Position numbers and translations under genes: made by a program. The notes beneath the pieces were generated by a model that saw only the letters and a list, made by a program, of their open reading frames with translations, was not told the DNA's origin and searched no databases. Below, piece after piece: positions 8,346-16,556 of a DNA stretch of 64,000 bases; the first letter of the stretch is position 1; every line of letters starts with the position of its first letter. The stretch covers positions 1,116,001-1,180,000 of the forward strand of contig OY782500.1 in NCBI GenBank assembly GCA_963677885.1, in the 5' to 3' direction. The stretch is from UBA1351 sp963677885. Its GTDB lineage: Bacteria; Bacillota; Clostridia; Lachnospirales; Vallitaleaceae.

Positions 8346-9155
8346 TTATCTCTTTAATCCGTTGGCTAATCCAAGCATATCATCAGAGGTTTGGATGGCT
8401 TTTGAGGATAATTCATAGGCTCTTTGGGCGATAATCATCTTAACCATTTCCTCTACCGCTTGAACATTGGAGGATTCCAAAGTTCCCTGGCTAACTGTAC
8501 TTGGCTCTAAATCCCCATTATCTATTTCGGCAAGTGGTGGGCCTGATGCGATGGTCTGTTCCATCATACCGTTACCAACAGCTTTAAGGCCGGATACATT
8601 TCTGAATTGAACTACCTGAAACTGAATACCTAGATCAATAGTGGCTCCACCCGTTGAATAAAAGAAGTTACCTTGGGCATCGCAGGTCAGGTTTTGTGGC
8701 AAAGTATTTTCTTCAAAAGTAATTGGTCCCCCATCAGTTCCTATGACAGGATTACCGTTTACATCAGTCAGCATTAATTGACCGTTGTTCACTGACATTT
8801 TAAATGAACCATCCTTTGTAAAACGGAATTCGTCATCCGTATCTTGAACCATAAAGAATCCGCCACCAGTTAAGGAAAAGTCCAACGGGTTTTCTGTTCT
8901 CTCCAAGTTACCTTGTGTATAAGTTTTGACTGATCCAGCTGCACGAACACCGTGACCAACTTGAAGATTGATCGGCTGTCCGCCATTATCAATCTGACCG
9001 GCTGATTCCAATGTTTCATATAGCAAGGACTTAAATTCCATTCTTTCCTTTTTGTAACCAATCGTATTCACATTGGCAAGGTTGTTGGCAATGGTGTCTA
9101 CTACCAATTGTTGAGTTTTCATTCCGGACGCTGCAGTCCATAGTGATCGCATCAT
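8346..9155 (-). CDS. flhP: Flagellar distal-rod type protein (FlgG/FlhP)
   Basis: A 269-residue basal-body rod/hook family protein. It has the N-terminal Flg_bb_rod helix (MRSLWTAASGMKTQQL), the VDTIANNLANVNTIGYKK signature, a central beta domain, and the C-terminal SNVQAVEEMVKMIIAQRAYELSSKAIQTSDDML-type helix that seals the axial structure. Gene order mbl ... flhO-flhP copies Bacillus subtilis, where FlhP is the FlgG-like rod subunit. GGAGG precedes a double ATG; I take the first. It is 15 bases downstream of the flgF-like gene. Confidence 0.93.
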   Translation of the reverse strand: MMRSLWTAASGMKTQQLVVDTIANNLANVNTIGYKKERMEFKSLLYETLESAGQIDNGGQPINLQVGHGVRAAGSVKTYTQGNLERTENPLDFSLTGGGFFMVQDTDDEFRFTKDGSFKMSVNNGQLMLTDVNGNPVIGTDGGPITFEENTLPQNLTCDAQGNFFYSTGGATIDLGIQFQVVQFRNVSGLKAVGNGMMEQTIASGPPLAEIDNGDLEPSTVSQGTLESSNVQAVEEMVKMIIAQRAYELSSKAIQTSDDMLGLANGLKR

Positions 9156-9170
9156 AAGCTTATCCTCCTA

Positions 9171-9935
9171 TTATACCCGTCCAACATTATTCACAGCTTT
9201 ATCTAACGTTTCGTCATAAGTTGTAATCACTTTTTGATTGGATTCGTATGTTCTTTGCAAATTAATCATTTCAATCATTTCTTTCACTGAGTTTACATTT
9301 GAAGATTCTTCATATCCATGTCTAACTGAAGCCATAAAATCAGTCTTTGTTGAAAACTCAGTCATAGCATAGTTTGAATCTCCAATTTTTTGAAGGTTTC
9401 TGTAATCTTCAAATCCTGTAAACTGAATCTTATCAATCTTTTCACCGTCAACAAAAACTGTTCCATCTCCAGCAATGGCAAAATCACCTTCAGGTACTGT
9501 AATGACCCCTTGTTCACCGAGAACATAAAAGCCGTTTTTTGTAACCAGATGACTGTTGTTATCTACCAATAAGGCCCCGTCTCTCGTAAAGACTTCATTA
9601 AAGGTACCGTCATCATTGAGACTTCCGATAGTCATCATTCCCTCACCTTCAATAGCCAGAGAATAAGGGCTTCCTACATAGTTAAGGGCTCCCTGTTCAA
9701 AATTCGTATATATGTTATCCACCTGTACACCTAGGGTCATTGAGCCAATATTCTGGTTCCCAGGCATATTAGGATCATTTATCTTAACTGCAAGGACATC
9801 ACTAAAAGACTTCATCACAACATTATCCTGCTTAAAGCCGGCTGTACTTGCATTTGCCAGGTTATTGGCAACCACATCCATTCTCTGCTGTTGTACTTTC
9901 ATTCCGGTGTATGCTGTGTATAAACCTCTTAACAT
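9171..9935 (-). CDS. flhO: Flagellar rod protein (FlgF/FlhO)
   Basis: The 254-residue axial protein begins MLRGLYTAYTGMKVQQQRMD and has VVANNLANASTAGFKQ, the family signature, with the C-terminal SSNVNSVKEMIEMINLQRTYESNQKVITTYDETLDKAVN helix. It forms the flagellar rod outside the membrane with the next gene, flhP. The C-terminal helix and the position before flhP favour FlhO/FlgF. AAGGAG lies upstream of the ATG, and a sigma-D-like promoter sits 35-60 bases before the start. Confidence 0.92.
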   Translation of the reverse strand: MLRGLYTAYTGMKVQQQRMDVVANNLANASTAGFKQDNVVMKSFSDVLAVKINDPNMPGNQNIGSMTLGVQVDNIYTNFEQGALNYVGSPYSLAIEGEGMMTIGSLNDDGTFNEVFTRDGALLVDNNSHLVTKNGFYVLGEQGVITVPEGDFAIAGDGTVFVDGEKIDKIQFTGFEDYRNLQKIGDSNYAMTEFSTKTDFMASVRHGYEESSNVNSVKEMIEMINLQRTYESNQKVITTYDETLDKAVNNVGRV

Positions 9936-9968
9936 ATCCTGCTCCTTTTCAATCGATTTCTACTTTAT

Positions 9969-9995
9969 TTATCGCCTAAAGTCCCCTAAAACTTA
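9969..9995 (-). promoter_or_regulatory. Sigma-D-like promoter of the flhO-flhP-flgJ operon
   Basis: On the minus strand TAAG (9995-9992), exactly 15 bases, then GGCGATAA (9976-9969), against the sigma-D consensus TAAA-N15-GCCGATAT. It lies about 35 bases before the flhO ATG and shares the TAAG -35 box with the flgM promoter in this window. Confidence 0.55.
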
Positions 9996-10096
9996 ACCTT
10001 ATTATTAGAAAAACTTTATTTTTTTAATATTCTCTTTAAATCAACAAACCATCTGATAGCCTAGTCTTCGATTCCAGCAGCGTTTTTAATAAGCGT

Positions 10097-10125
10097 TTGC
10101 ATTTTTACAAACTTTCTGATATTAT
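10097..10125 (+). promoter_or_regulatory. Sigma-A promoter for the DUF2087 regulator
   Basis: TTGCAT (10097-10102), 17 bases, TATTAT (10120-10125), 50 bases before the plus-strand start codon. Confidence 0.6.
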
Positions 10126-10175
10126 GTCCTTAATAATACAAACAAGATTTGATTTTTATTAAAAAGGAGCAAATG

Positions 10176-10928
10176 ATGAATATACAAACACTTTTTTGGA
10201 ATGCTGACCTAAAAGATATGCAGAGGGGATATTTTTATGATTCCAAGACCGGGGCCTATACTTGCCTTATTTGTGGCCAGTTGATGGAAAAAGACCAGGT
10301 CTATCCCTACAAAGACAATTTTTACAATGCCCATAAACGGATGGAACTCCATATTGAGGAAGTCCATGGTGGTGTTTTTGACTTTATGATGTCTCTTAAC
10401 AAATCCTACACTTCACTCAGTGACAGCCAAAAAAATGTCCTTACCCTTATGCACCAGGGACAAAGTGACTTGGAAATTGCCAAAGAACTGGGGATAACCT
10501 CATCAACCATTAGAAATTATCGTTTTAAGTTTAAGGAAAAAGAAAAGCAAGCCAAAGTCTTACTCAGCATATTTGCCAATCTTGGCAATGATACCGCTAA
10601 AGACCCCAACCCTGTTATCACCCCACACTTAGGGGCTACCCAAGTTGATGACCGCTATAACATCACAGAAAAAGATACCATCAAGACACTGGAAAACTAT
10701 TTTGATTCCAACGGCGCCCTTCTCACCTTTCCATCAAAGGAAAAAAAGAAGATTATTATCCTGCGTGAAATTACCAAAAACTTCAAACCCAACCAGGAAT
10801 ACAGCGAAAAAGAAATTAACCGTGTTTTAGAACGTATCTATGATGATTATGTCCTAATCAGACGCTACCTCATTCAGTATGGATTTTTGGACCGAAAAAA
10901 TGACGGACAGCTATACTGGGTCAAGTAG
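10176..10928 (+). CDS. DUF2087 domain regulator with LuxR-type HTH and zinc-knuckle-like N terminus
   Basis: A 250-residue cytoplasmic protein in three parts. Residues 28-66 hold a C2H2-like arrangement (C30, C33, H59, H64). Residues about 80-115 form a LuxR/GerE-type helix-turn-helix (LSDSQKNVLTLMHQGQSDLE, then IAKELGITSSTIRNY). The C-terminal 90 residues match DUF2087 (KTLENYFD ... LTFPSKEKKKIIILREI ... EINRVLERIYDDYVLIRRYLI ... LDRKNDG). DUF2087 proteins are putative transcription regulators of unknown ligand. GGAG lies 6 bases before the ATG at 10176. It is inverted relative to mbl and flhO and splits a gene pair that is contiguous in Bacillus, so it is an insertion into an old neighbourhood. 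What it controls is unknown. Confidence 0.85.
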   Translation: MNIQTLFWNADLKDMQRGYFYDSKTGAYTCLICGQLMEKDQVYPYKDNFYNAHKRMELHIEEVHGGVFDFMMSLNKSYTSLSDSQKNVLTLMHQGQSDLEIAKELGITSSTIRNYRFKFKEKEKQAKVLLSIFANLGNDTAKDPNPVITPHLGATQVDDRYNITEKDTIKTLENYFDSNGALLTFPSKEKKKIIILREITKNFKPNQEYSEKEINRVLERIYDDYVLIRRYLIQYGFLDRKNDGQLYWVK

Positions 10929-10984
10929 ACCTCTTTCACTTTCTTGAAATTACAAATCATCTCACAACTGTAAACCATCTCACA

Positions 10985-11025
10985 AAAAACAGCTGATCCA
11001 CTATATAGTAGATCAGCTGTTAATA
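10985..11025 (-). terminator. Terminator of mbl
   Basis: AACAGCTGATC and its exact complement enclose a 12-base AT-rich spacer; on the minus strand the stem is followed by TTTTTT. The other strand lacks a T run, so it serves mbl rather than the convergent DUF2087 gene. Confidence 0.8.
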
Positions 11026-11117
11026 TGTAAGTTTATGTATAGGCTTCAATATAAGATTATTCTATCATCTTATCAAATACTGAATGTCCGAATACCTAAA
11101 TAGGTCCAACTAAAGTT

Positions 11118-12110
11118 CTAGAAGTTATACTTAGCCAAAGTCTCGACATATTGACCGGTTCCTACTGCAACACAAGTCAGCGGATCATCAGCACTGATAA
11201 CATTAATACCTGTCTTAGACTCAATCAAATGATCAAGGCCTTGAAGCATACTACCGCCACCGGTTAAGACAATACCACGGTCGGCAATATCAGATGCAAG
11301 CTCAGGTGGAGTTTTTTCAAGAACACTGTGAACAGCGTCAACAATGGCTGAAGTGGTTTCCCTTAGCGCCTCTTCAGTTTCTTCTGAAGTTACTGTGATA
11401 GTTTTTGGAAGACCTGTGATCAAGTTACGTCCACGTACATCCATCTGTAGAACTTCAGGACGTTTGTAAGCTGTACCGATCTTCACCTTAATCTCCTCAG
11501 CGGTTCTTTCACCAATCAAAAGATTGTGCTTCTTACGCATGTAACGAACGATGGCTTCATCAAAGTTATCACCCGCCACTTTTATTGATGTAGATACAAC
11601 AGTACCGCCTAATGAAATAACGGCGATATCAGAAGTACCACCACCGATATCTACAACCATAGAACCGCAGGCTTTACCAATATCAATACCAGCTCCGATA
11701 GCTGCAGCAATAGGCTCTTCAATAATCTCTACTTTACGGGCACCAGCCTCATAAGTCGCATCCTCAACAGCACGCTTTTCAACTTCAGTAACCCCACTAG
11801 GCACACATACAGTGATCCTTGGTTTTCTAAGTCGACGTCCTACTGCCTTGGCAATAAAGTATTTAAGCATTTTCTCGGTAACCGTATAGTCTGAGATAAC
11901 GCCCTGACGGAGCGGTCTTACGGCAATAATGTTTCCAGGTGTTCTACCAAGCATCTTTCTGGCTTCGCTTCCTACCGCTAAAATCTTATTTGTGTTTCGG
12001 TCAAAAGCCACAACACTTGGCTCACGAAGGACAACACCTTTCCCTTTCGTATATACAAGAACATTTGCTGTTCCTAAATCAATTCCAATATCAGCTGAAA
12101 AAAATGGCAT
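11118..12110 (-). CDS. mbl: Mbl/MreB-like bacterial actin
   Basis: This actin-fold ATPase polymerises under the membrane and guides the elongation peptidoglycan machinery. The 330 residues include the phosphate-1 loop (ADIGIDLGTANVLVY), phosphate-2 (DIGGGTSDIAVI), the connecting VCVPSGVTEVEKRAV segment, and the adenosine motif (IVLTGGGSMLQGLD). It can be told from MreB mainly by context: mbl followed by flhO-flhP is the Bacillus order. AAAGG(GG) precedes the ATG. It has its own promoter and terminator, so it is not co-transcribed with the rod genes here. Confidence 0.94.
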   Translation of the reverse strand: MPFFSADIGIDLGTANVLVYTKGKGVVLREPSVVAFDRNTNKILAVGSEARKMLGRTPGNIIAVRPLRQGVISDYTVTEKMLKYFIAKAVGRRLRKPRITVCVPSGVTEVEKRAVEDATYEAGARKVEIIEEPIAAAIGAGIDIGKACGSMVVDIGGGTSDIAVISLGGTVVSTSIKVAGDNFDEAIVRYMRKKHNLLIGERTAEEIKVKIGTAYKRPEVLQMDVRGRNLITGLPKTITVTSEETEEALRETTSAIVDAVHSVLEKTPPELASDIADRGIVLTGGGSMLQGLDHLIESKTGINVISADDPLTCVAVGTGQYVETLAKYNF

Positions 12111-12160
12111 GTGTTTCCCCTTTCCAAAGGCTCTATTTAGCCTGTAACGTACTCTTTAAT

Positions 12161-12188
12161 ATTATATACGATAATGGCAAAAAAACAA
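12161..12188 (-). promoter_or_regulatory. Sigma-A promoter of mbl
   Basis: TTGTTT (12188-12183), 16 bases, TATAAT (12166-12161) on the minus strand, about 50 bases before the mbl ATG. A perfect 19-base AT-rich palindrome (TTTTACAAA and its complement about a central A, 12203-12221) lies just upstream of the -35 box and could be a regulator site. Confidence 0.6.
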
Positions 12189-12257
12189 ATACTAAATTAC
12201 AGTTTTACAAAATTTGTAAAAAACCTGTCATCGCCCTGTGGAAAAGGTCTCGGACTT

Positions 12258-13508
12258 TTATGAAAACCGTTCAATCAGACGGTCTAGATACTTAGACTTA
12301 AACTGTTCTGAAGCCATTGCCTGTTTTACAGGTGACAGTTTTAAAATGGCGCTAAAAACAGCTGCCAGAGCCCTGTGACTGTATAAGGCCTCATTGTCAA
12401 AAATCAGGTTCTGTAACTGGCCTTTTTCAATAGCCATAAGGACTACCCTATGAACCGAGTTGGCTGGAGTTATAATCTTCTCATCCCTTTGGCCAAAATG
12501 GAGGGCATTCTTATGGCAATTCCTTAGGCAGACACCACAGCCTAGACATAATTCCTTAACCACTTCAACCCCATCATCCAGTTGACGGATTGCATCAACA
12601 GGACAGGCTTTTACACACTTCCCACAATTCACACAGGATTCAGTATCCACATATGCATAGAATCTTGTTGTTTCCACTGGATGAAGATTTCCAAATTTCC
12701 TTGCAGCAACCATAGCCTCACAACAGCAGCCACAGCAGTTGCAGATAAAGGCAACTTCATTCCTGACGTTTTCACCGCATTGAACCAGGTTTGCTTCATA
12801 GGCCTGATGTAAAAGCTCCATTCCTTCAACAGCATCAACCCGTCTGGCCTGACCGTGTCTAATCAGGGAATCTGCCACACCACCAAAAGTCATACAGATA
12901 TCCATAGGAGCATCACAAGCCTTACCTACATGTTCCATCTTGTGACGGCAATAACACATACTGATTCCCATATGCTCTGCATTTTCAATATAGTTGGTCG
13001 CCTTTTCAAAATCCAGAATACTGACTGTTTGCTCAGAAGTCAGAACGCTTTCATTGACATAAACTCTTCCAAGTTTAGTCGTGGTCCCATAAAAGAGTTC
13101 TTTGATAAAATCCTCTTCCTCATTCAAATACTGATAAAAAAGCTGTCCCAAAAGCTTCTGATCTATATCATTCCGAATCCGCATCATGGAAAACTCAAAA
13201 AAGCCAGCCATAGGTGGCGGTAAGACATAGGTCCTTCCGGTCTCATGAAGGGTATCCACAAGTATTGACCGGTCAGCCAGATTATCAAGTACCTTCCTGG
13301 CCTCACCTATATTCATTTTCCATCTTCTGGCGGCTTCTTCCACTTGAAAAGGCCGTATAGGTAGCTTAGCTACCAATTCAGCTTCTTTTTCATTAAATAG
13401 CAATGCATAGATATCATACATGGTTTTTGATGGAGGTGCTCCTTGGGGAAATCGATTGATTCGATCTGCCAATTTCTCATAGGCACCTCTTGCAGTAACA
13501 TGTGACAT
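12258..13508 (-). CDS. 4Fe-4S ferredoxin-like protein with N-terminal winged-helix-like region
   Basis: A 416-residue cytosolic iron-sulfur protein. Residues about 45-95 look like a winged helix (FQVEEAARRWKMNIGEARKV, then NLADRSILV). A cysteine-rich middle follows (C185, C187, C198, C205, C256, C258, C259, C261-C263). Two ferredoxin motifs come next: C292xxC295xxC298xxxC302P, and C321xxC324xxC327xxxC331, where the usual proline after the last cysteine is histidine. Such proteins are often electron donors or redox-dependent regulators. It lies 110 bases downstream of larB on the same strand with no clear terminator between, so it may belong to the nickel-pincer operon, but a role there is inference. 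SD-like GGAAGGGG precedes the ATG. Confidence 0.8.
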   Translation of the reverse strand: MSHVTARGAYEKLADRINRFPQGAPPSKTMYDIYALLFNEKEAELVAKLPIRPFQVEEAARRWKMNIGEARKVLDNLADRSILVDTLHETGRTYVLPPPMAGFFEFSMMRIRNDIDQKLLGQLFYQYLNEEEDFIKELFYGTTTKLGRVYVNESVLTSEQTVSILDFEKATNYIENAEHMGISMCYCRHKMEHVGKACDAPMDICMTFGGVADSLIRHGQARRVDAVEGMELLHQAYEANLVQCGENVRNEVAFICNCCGCCCEAMVAARKFGNLHPVETTRFYAYVDTESCVNCGKCVKACPVDAIRQLDDGVEVVKELCLGCGVCLRNCHKNALHFGQRDEKIITPANSVHRVVLMAIEKGQLQNLIFDNEALYSHRALAAVFSAILKLSPVKQAMASEQFKSKYLDRLIERFS

Positions 13509-13618
13509 TCCAAACCCCTTCCTGTCCTAAGACCAGGTCAAACCAATTAGTTTGCGACTCAAACCTTTCTCCTTAATGGTAACTTAAAGGGCTTGGAAAA
13601 TCAATATCTAAGAATGAA

Positions 13619-14365
13619 TTACAATTGATTAATCATAGAGGCGCTGTAGGCTGCACCAAATCCGTTGTCAATGTTTACAACACTGACACCACTTGCACAG
13701 GAGTTAAGCATAGCGAGTAAGGTTGTCACACCTCCAAGATTGGCCCCATAACCAACACTGGTAGGGACAGCGATTACCGGTTTGTCTACCAATCCACCAA
13801 CAACCGAAGCAAGAGCACCTTCCATTCCGGCCACAACAATGACCACTCTCGCCTCTCGAATAGCATCCAACCGGTTAAAAAGGCGGTGAATTCCAGCAAC
13901 TCCCACATCAACAATTTTATTGACCCGATTGCCAAAAATTCTGGCCGTTTCATAGGCTTCTTCTACGACAGGTAGATCAGATGTGCCTGCTGAAACAATA
14001 GCTATGGTGTGTTCACTGACTTCCAACTCTTTATTGATAATAACAAGTGTCCTGCCGATTTCATTATATTCTGCATGAGAACATACTTCTTTTACAGCCT
14101 CGTACATGTCCACAGAAGCTCTGGTAACCAAAACGTTCTGGCCGTTACCGGTCATATATTTTGCTATGGCGGCTACCTGGTCACAGGTCTTTCCCTCCCC
14201 ATAAATCACTTCTGGATAGCCCACTCTGGCTTCACGGAAATTATCAATGGTGGCAAAACCCAAATCACCAAACTCCTTTAAAAGTTCCTCATTAAGGGCC
14301 TCTTCCGGTGAAAGTTTACCAGATTCAACAGCCTGTAATACTTTTAATACTTCCAGTTTATTCAT
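13619..14365 (-). CDS. larB: Nickel pincer cofactor biosynthesis protein LarB (pyridinium carboxylase/hydrolase)
   Basis: LarB carboxylates nicotinic acid adenine dinucleotide at pyridine C5 and hydrolyses the product, the first step to the nickel-pincer nucleotide. The 248 residues have the PurE/AIR-carboxylase-like half: VAIVSAGTSDLPV-type motif, VVVAGMEGALASVVGGLVDKPVIAVPTSVGYGA, and the terminal NIDNGFGAAY motif of the family. An in-frame TTG at 14377 is replaced as start by the ATG at 14365, which has GAGG 6 bases upstream and gives the usual length. It sits 13 bases after larE, third in larC-larE-larB. Confidence 0.95.
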   Translation of the reverse strand: MNKLEVLKVLQAVESGKLSPEEALNEELLKEFGDLGFATIDNFREARVGYPEVIYGEGKTCDQVAAIAKYMTGNGQNVLVTRASVDMYEAVKEVCSHAEYNEIGRTLVIINKELEVSEHTIAIVSAGTSDLPVVEEAYETARIFGNRVNKIVDVGVAGIHRLFNRLDAIREARVVIVVAGMEGALASVVGGLVDKPVIAVPTSVGYGANLGGVTTLLAMLNSCASGVSVVNIDNGFGAAYSASMINQL

Positions 14366-14378
14366 CACATACCTCAAT

Positions 14379-15173
14379 CTATTTTCCGATTTGTTTATTT
14401 AGACTGCCCATTGCATAACCAGAGGCTTCAATGCAGACATAACGATACCCATAGGACTTAATGGTTTCCGAAATCCTGTCCAGGAGTTCTATATCAAAGA
14501 GTTTTTCACGCATCTTAGGATCCACTTCAATTCTTGCTATATCACCATGGGACCTGACTCTTACTGCCCTGAATCCTAAGTCCATCATATAAACTTCTGA
14601 TTTTTCTATCCTAGCCAGTTCCTCCAGGTCAATGGTCGTATCATAGGGTATCCTGGTCAGCAGACAGGCATAAGCTGGCTTATCATAGGTTTTCAAGCCT
14701 GCCTTTTCAGACGCCTGTCGAATCATATCCTTGGTCCACTGGCACTTGAGTAAGGGACTGTCAACGGATAGCTCCCTAAGAGCTTTCATTCCCGGTCTAT
14801 AATCTTTGGTGTCGTCAAAGTTAGAACCGTCCACGACCACTTCCATGCCCATTTCCTTGGCTCTTTCCATAATCTGACTAAATACAACTTTTTTGCAGCG
14901 ATAGCACCTGTCACTTGGATTATGATAAACAGATTCATGAATTGGCAAAGGAATGATTTCATGACGAATGCCAATTTCCTGAGCCAGTTCCTTAGCCTCT
15001 TCCAGTTCCCATTTCGGTATATAAGGTGATGCCACAGTAATAGCCACAGCATCATTACCTAGAGCCTTCTGGCACATATAAGCTAAAAAGGTGGAATCTA
15101 CGCCACCGGAAAAGGCAACAGCAACTTTCTTTAAACCCTTTAGGTAGTCTAATAATTCGTGATATGAACTCAT
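14379..15173 (-). CDS. larE: ATP-dependent sacrificial sulfur transferase LarE
   Basis: LarE adenylylates the carboxylates of the LarB product and donates sulfur to form thiocarboxylates. The 264-residue PP-loop protein shows SGGVDS at residues 22-27, a CYRC motif at 90-93, VDGSNFDD, and C170 in the YACLLTRIPY motif, the position of the cysteine that in the Lactiplantibacillus enzyme is turned into dehydroalanine. Some homologues instead hold an iron-sulfur cluster; I cannot tell which type this is. The ATG overlaps the larC stop (ATGA), so translation is coupled. Confidence 0.95.
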   Translation of the reverse strand: MSSYHELLDYLKGLKKVAVAFSGGVDSTFLAYMCQKALGNDAVAITVASPYIPKWELEEAKELAQEIGIRHEIIPLPIHESVYHNPSDRCYRCKKVVFSQIMERAKEMGMEVVVDGSNFDDTKDYRPGMKALRELSVDSPLLKCQWTKDMIRQASEKAGLKTYDKPAYACLLTRIPYDTTIDLEELARIEKSEVYMMDLGFRAVRVRSHGDIARIEVDPKMREKLFDIELLDRISETIKSYGYRYVCIEASGYAMGSLNKQIGK

Positions 15174-16528
15174 TTTTCTTCCTTCCTAACAGCCTCATAA
15201 ATATCCTGTATCGAAACCTGATTGTCTTTAGCTAGATGTCTGCAATCTTCGTATTCAGGTTTGGATTTTATAACCTGACCATCTAATATAAGATCTTTAA
15301 CCGTCACTTGGCCATAGGTAGTTGATACCTGACGAAAGTTTCTTTTCATCATGTATTTATTGACTTCATATTCTCTCACGCCGGCTGCACTTGTCTCCTT
15401 AAGGACAAACTCCATAAGCTTGTGACGGTTTTCCGATGAAAAAAGAATACTCAGTTTTGTACCGGGCCTTCCTTTTTTCATAATGATGGGAGTCTTGGTT
15501 ACATCCAGTGCCCCCAGGTCAAAAAGTTTTTCTTCGATATATCCGTAAAGTTCTGGGTTCATATCATCTATGTTGGTTTCCATCATCCACTGACTTGCAA
15601 CTTCAAGATCCGATAAGGTCCCAGCCTTTTTTTCTTCAGCCAAATACATCCGAATCATGTTAGGGACTTCAAAGTCCTTATTCCCCGAACCATACCCAAC
15701 TTGTAAGATTTCCAACTCATGGTGGTCTGTATACTCATCCACAATCGCTTTTAAGATAGCTGCTCCTGTAGGTGTGGTTGTTTCAAAAGGAACAATATTA
15801 TAAGCTACAGGAAGCCCTTTAAGTATTTCAGCTGTAGCAGGTGCTGGAACCGGCATTTTTCCATGTGCACAGGAGACAAATCCCCCTCCAACCTGAACGG
15901 TGGAAGCCATAACCTTATCCACTCCAAGAGCATCCAGACATATGGCACTTCCTACTATATCAACGATTGAATCTGTTGCGCCAACTTCATGGAAATGTAC
16001 TTGATCCAAAGGTTTACCATGAACCTTACCTTCTGCCTCAGCAATGATTCTAAAAATCTTAATTGCAGTTTCTTTCACCTTTTCTTTTAAGTCAGATGAT
16101 TCAATCATCTCTCTAATGACCTGAAAGTTTCTGTAGTCATGATGGTGATGATGATGGTCGTGATGGTGGTGACCGGTTCCCTGATGATCATGGTCGTGAT
16201 GATGATGCCAGGTTTCCAGGTGGTCATGATCGTGGGCTTGGTCTCCATGATGATGGTCATGTCCATGATCTTGGGTCCCATTTTCTCCCTGGCCCCAATA
16301 TCCCTCGTCGTAATGGTCATCCGGCTGATTTAACAGTTTCACATCGACTTTAGTCCCAGTGATTCCATGTTTGACCACTTTTTTCATGGTCAACTCAAAC
16401 TCATCCCGAATATTAAGTTTGTCTAATTCTTTTTTCAAGTATTCAAAATCTACGCCAAGATCAACCATGCCACCTAAATTCATGTCACCGCTGAGCCCAC
16501 AAAATACATCATAATATAAAATTCTCAT
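15170..16528 (-). CDS. larC: Nickel insertion protein LarC (cyclometallase), single uninterrupted ORF
   Basis: LarC inserts nickel into the pincer nucleotide in a CTP-dependent cyclometallation. It has 452 residues and the family start (MRILYYDVFCGLSGDMNLGG), then a very His/Asp-rich stretch (residues 72-130, 25 histidines), the HFHEVGATDSIVDIVG motif and a C-terminal domain (MMETNIDDMNPE, then the MKKGRPGTKL motif). In Lactiplantibacillus plantarum the protein is made from two frames by ribosomal frameshifting; here one continuous frame encodes it. The His-rich tract probably stores or funnels nickel. It overlaps larE by 4 bases and follows nikO by 28. Confidence 0.96.
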   Translation of the reverse strand: MRILYYDVFCGLSGDMNLGGMVDLGVDFEYLKKELDKLNIRDEFELTMKKVVKHGITGTKVDVKLLNQPDDHYDEGYWGQGENGTQDHGHDHHHGDQAHDHDHLETWHHHHDHDHQGTGHHHHDHHHHHHDYRNFQVIREMIESSDLKEKVKETAIKIFRIIAEAEGKVHGKPLDQVHFHEVGATDSIVDIVGSAICLDALGVDKVMASTVQVGGGFVSCAHGKMPVPAPATAEILKGLPVAYNIVPFETTTPTGAAILKAIVDEYTDHHELEILQVGYGSGNKDFEVPNMIRMYLAEEKKAGTLSDLEVASQWMMETNIDDMNPELYGYIEEKLFDLGALDVTKTPIIMKKGRPGTKLSILFSSENRHKLMEFVLKETSAAGVREYEVNKYMMKRNFRQVSTTYGQVTVKDLILDGQVIKSKPEYEDCRHLAKDNQVSIQDIYEAVRKEEK

Positions 16529-16556
16529 CTGTACTCCTTTTACCTCTCTAAACCAT

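Noticed and set aside
12200..12257. Terminator after the ferredoxin-like gene
   Set aside because: A T6 run is present, but the preceding sequence offers only a 4-bp stem; not convincing.
16105..16333. Open frames overlapping the His-rich part of larC on both strands
   Set aside because: They arise from the repetitive CAT/CAC codons of the histidine tract; composition is Met/Val or Ile/Thr-rich and there is no ribosome site.
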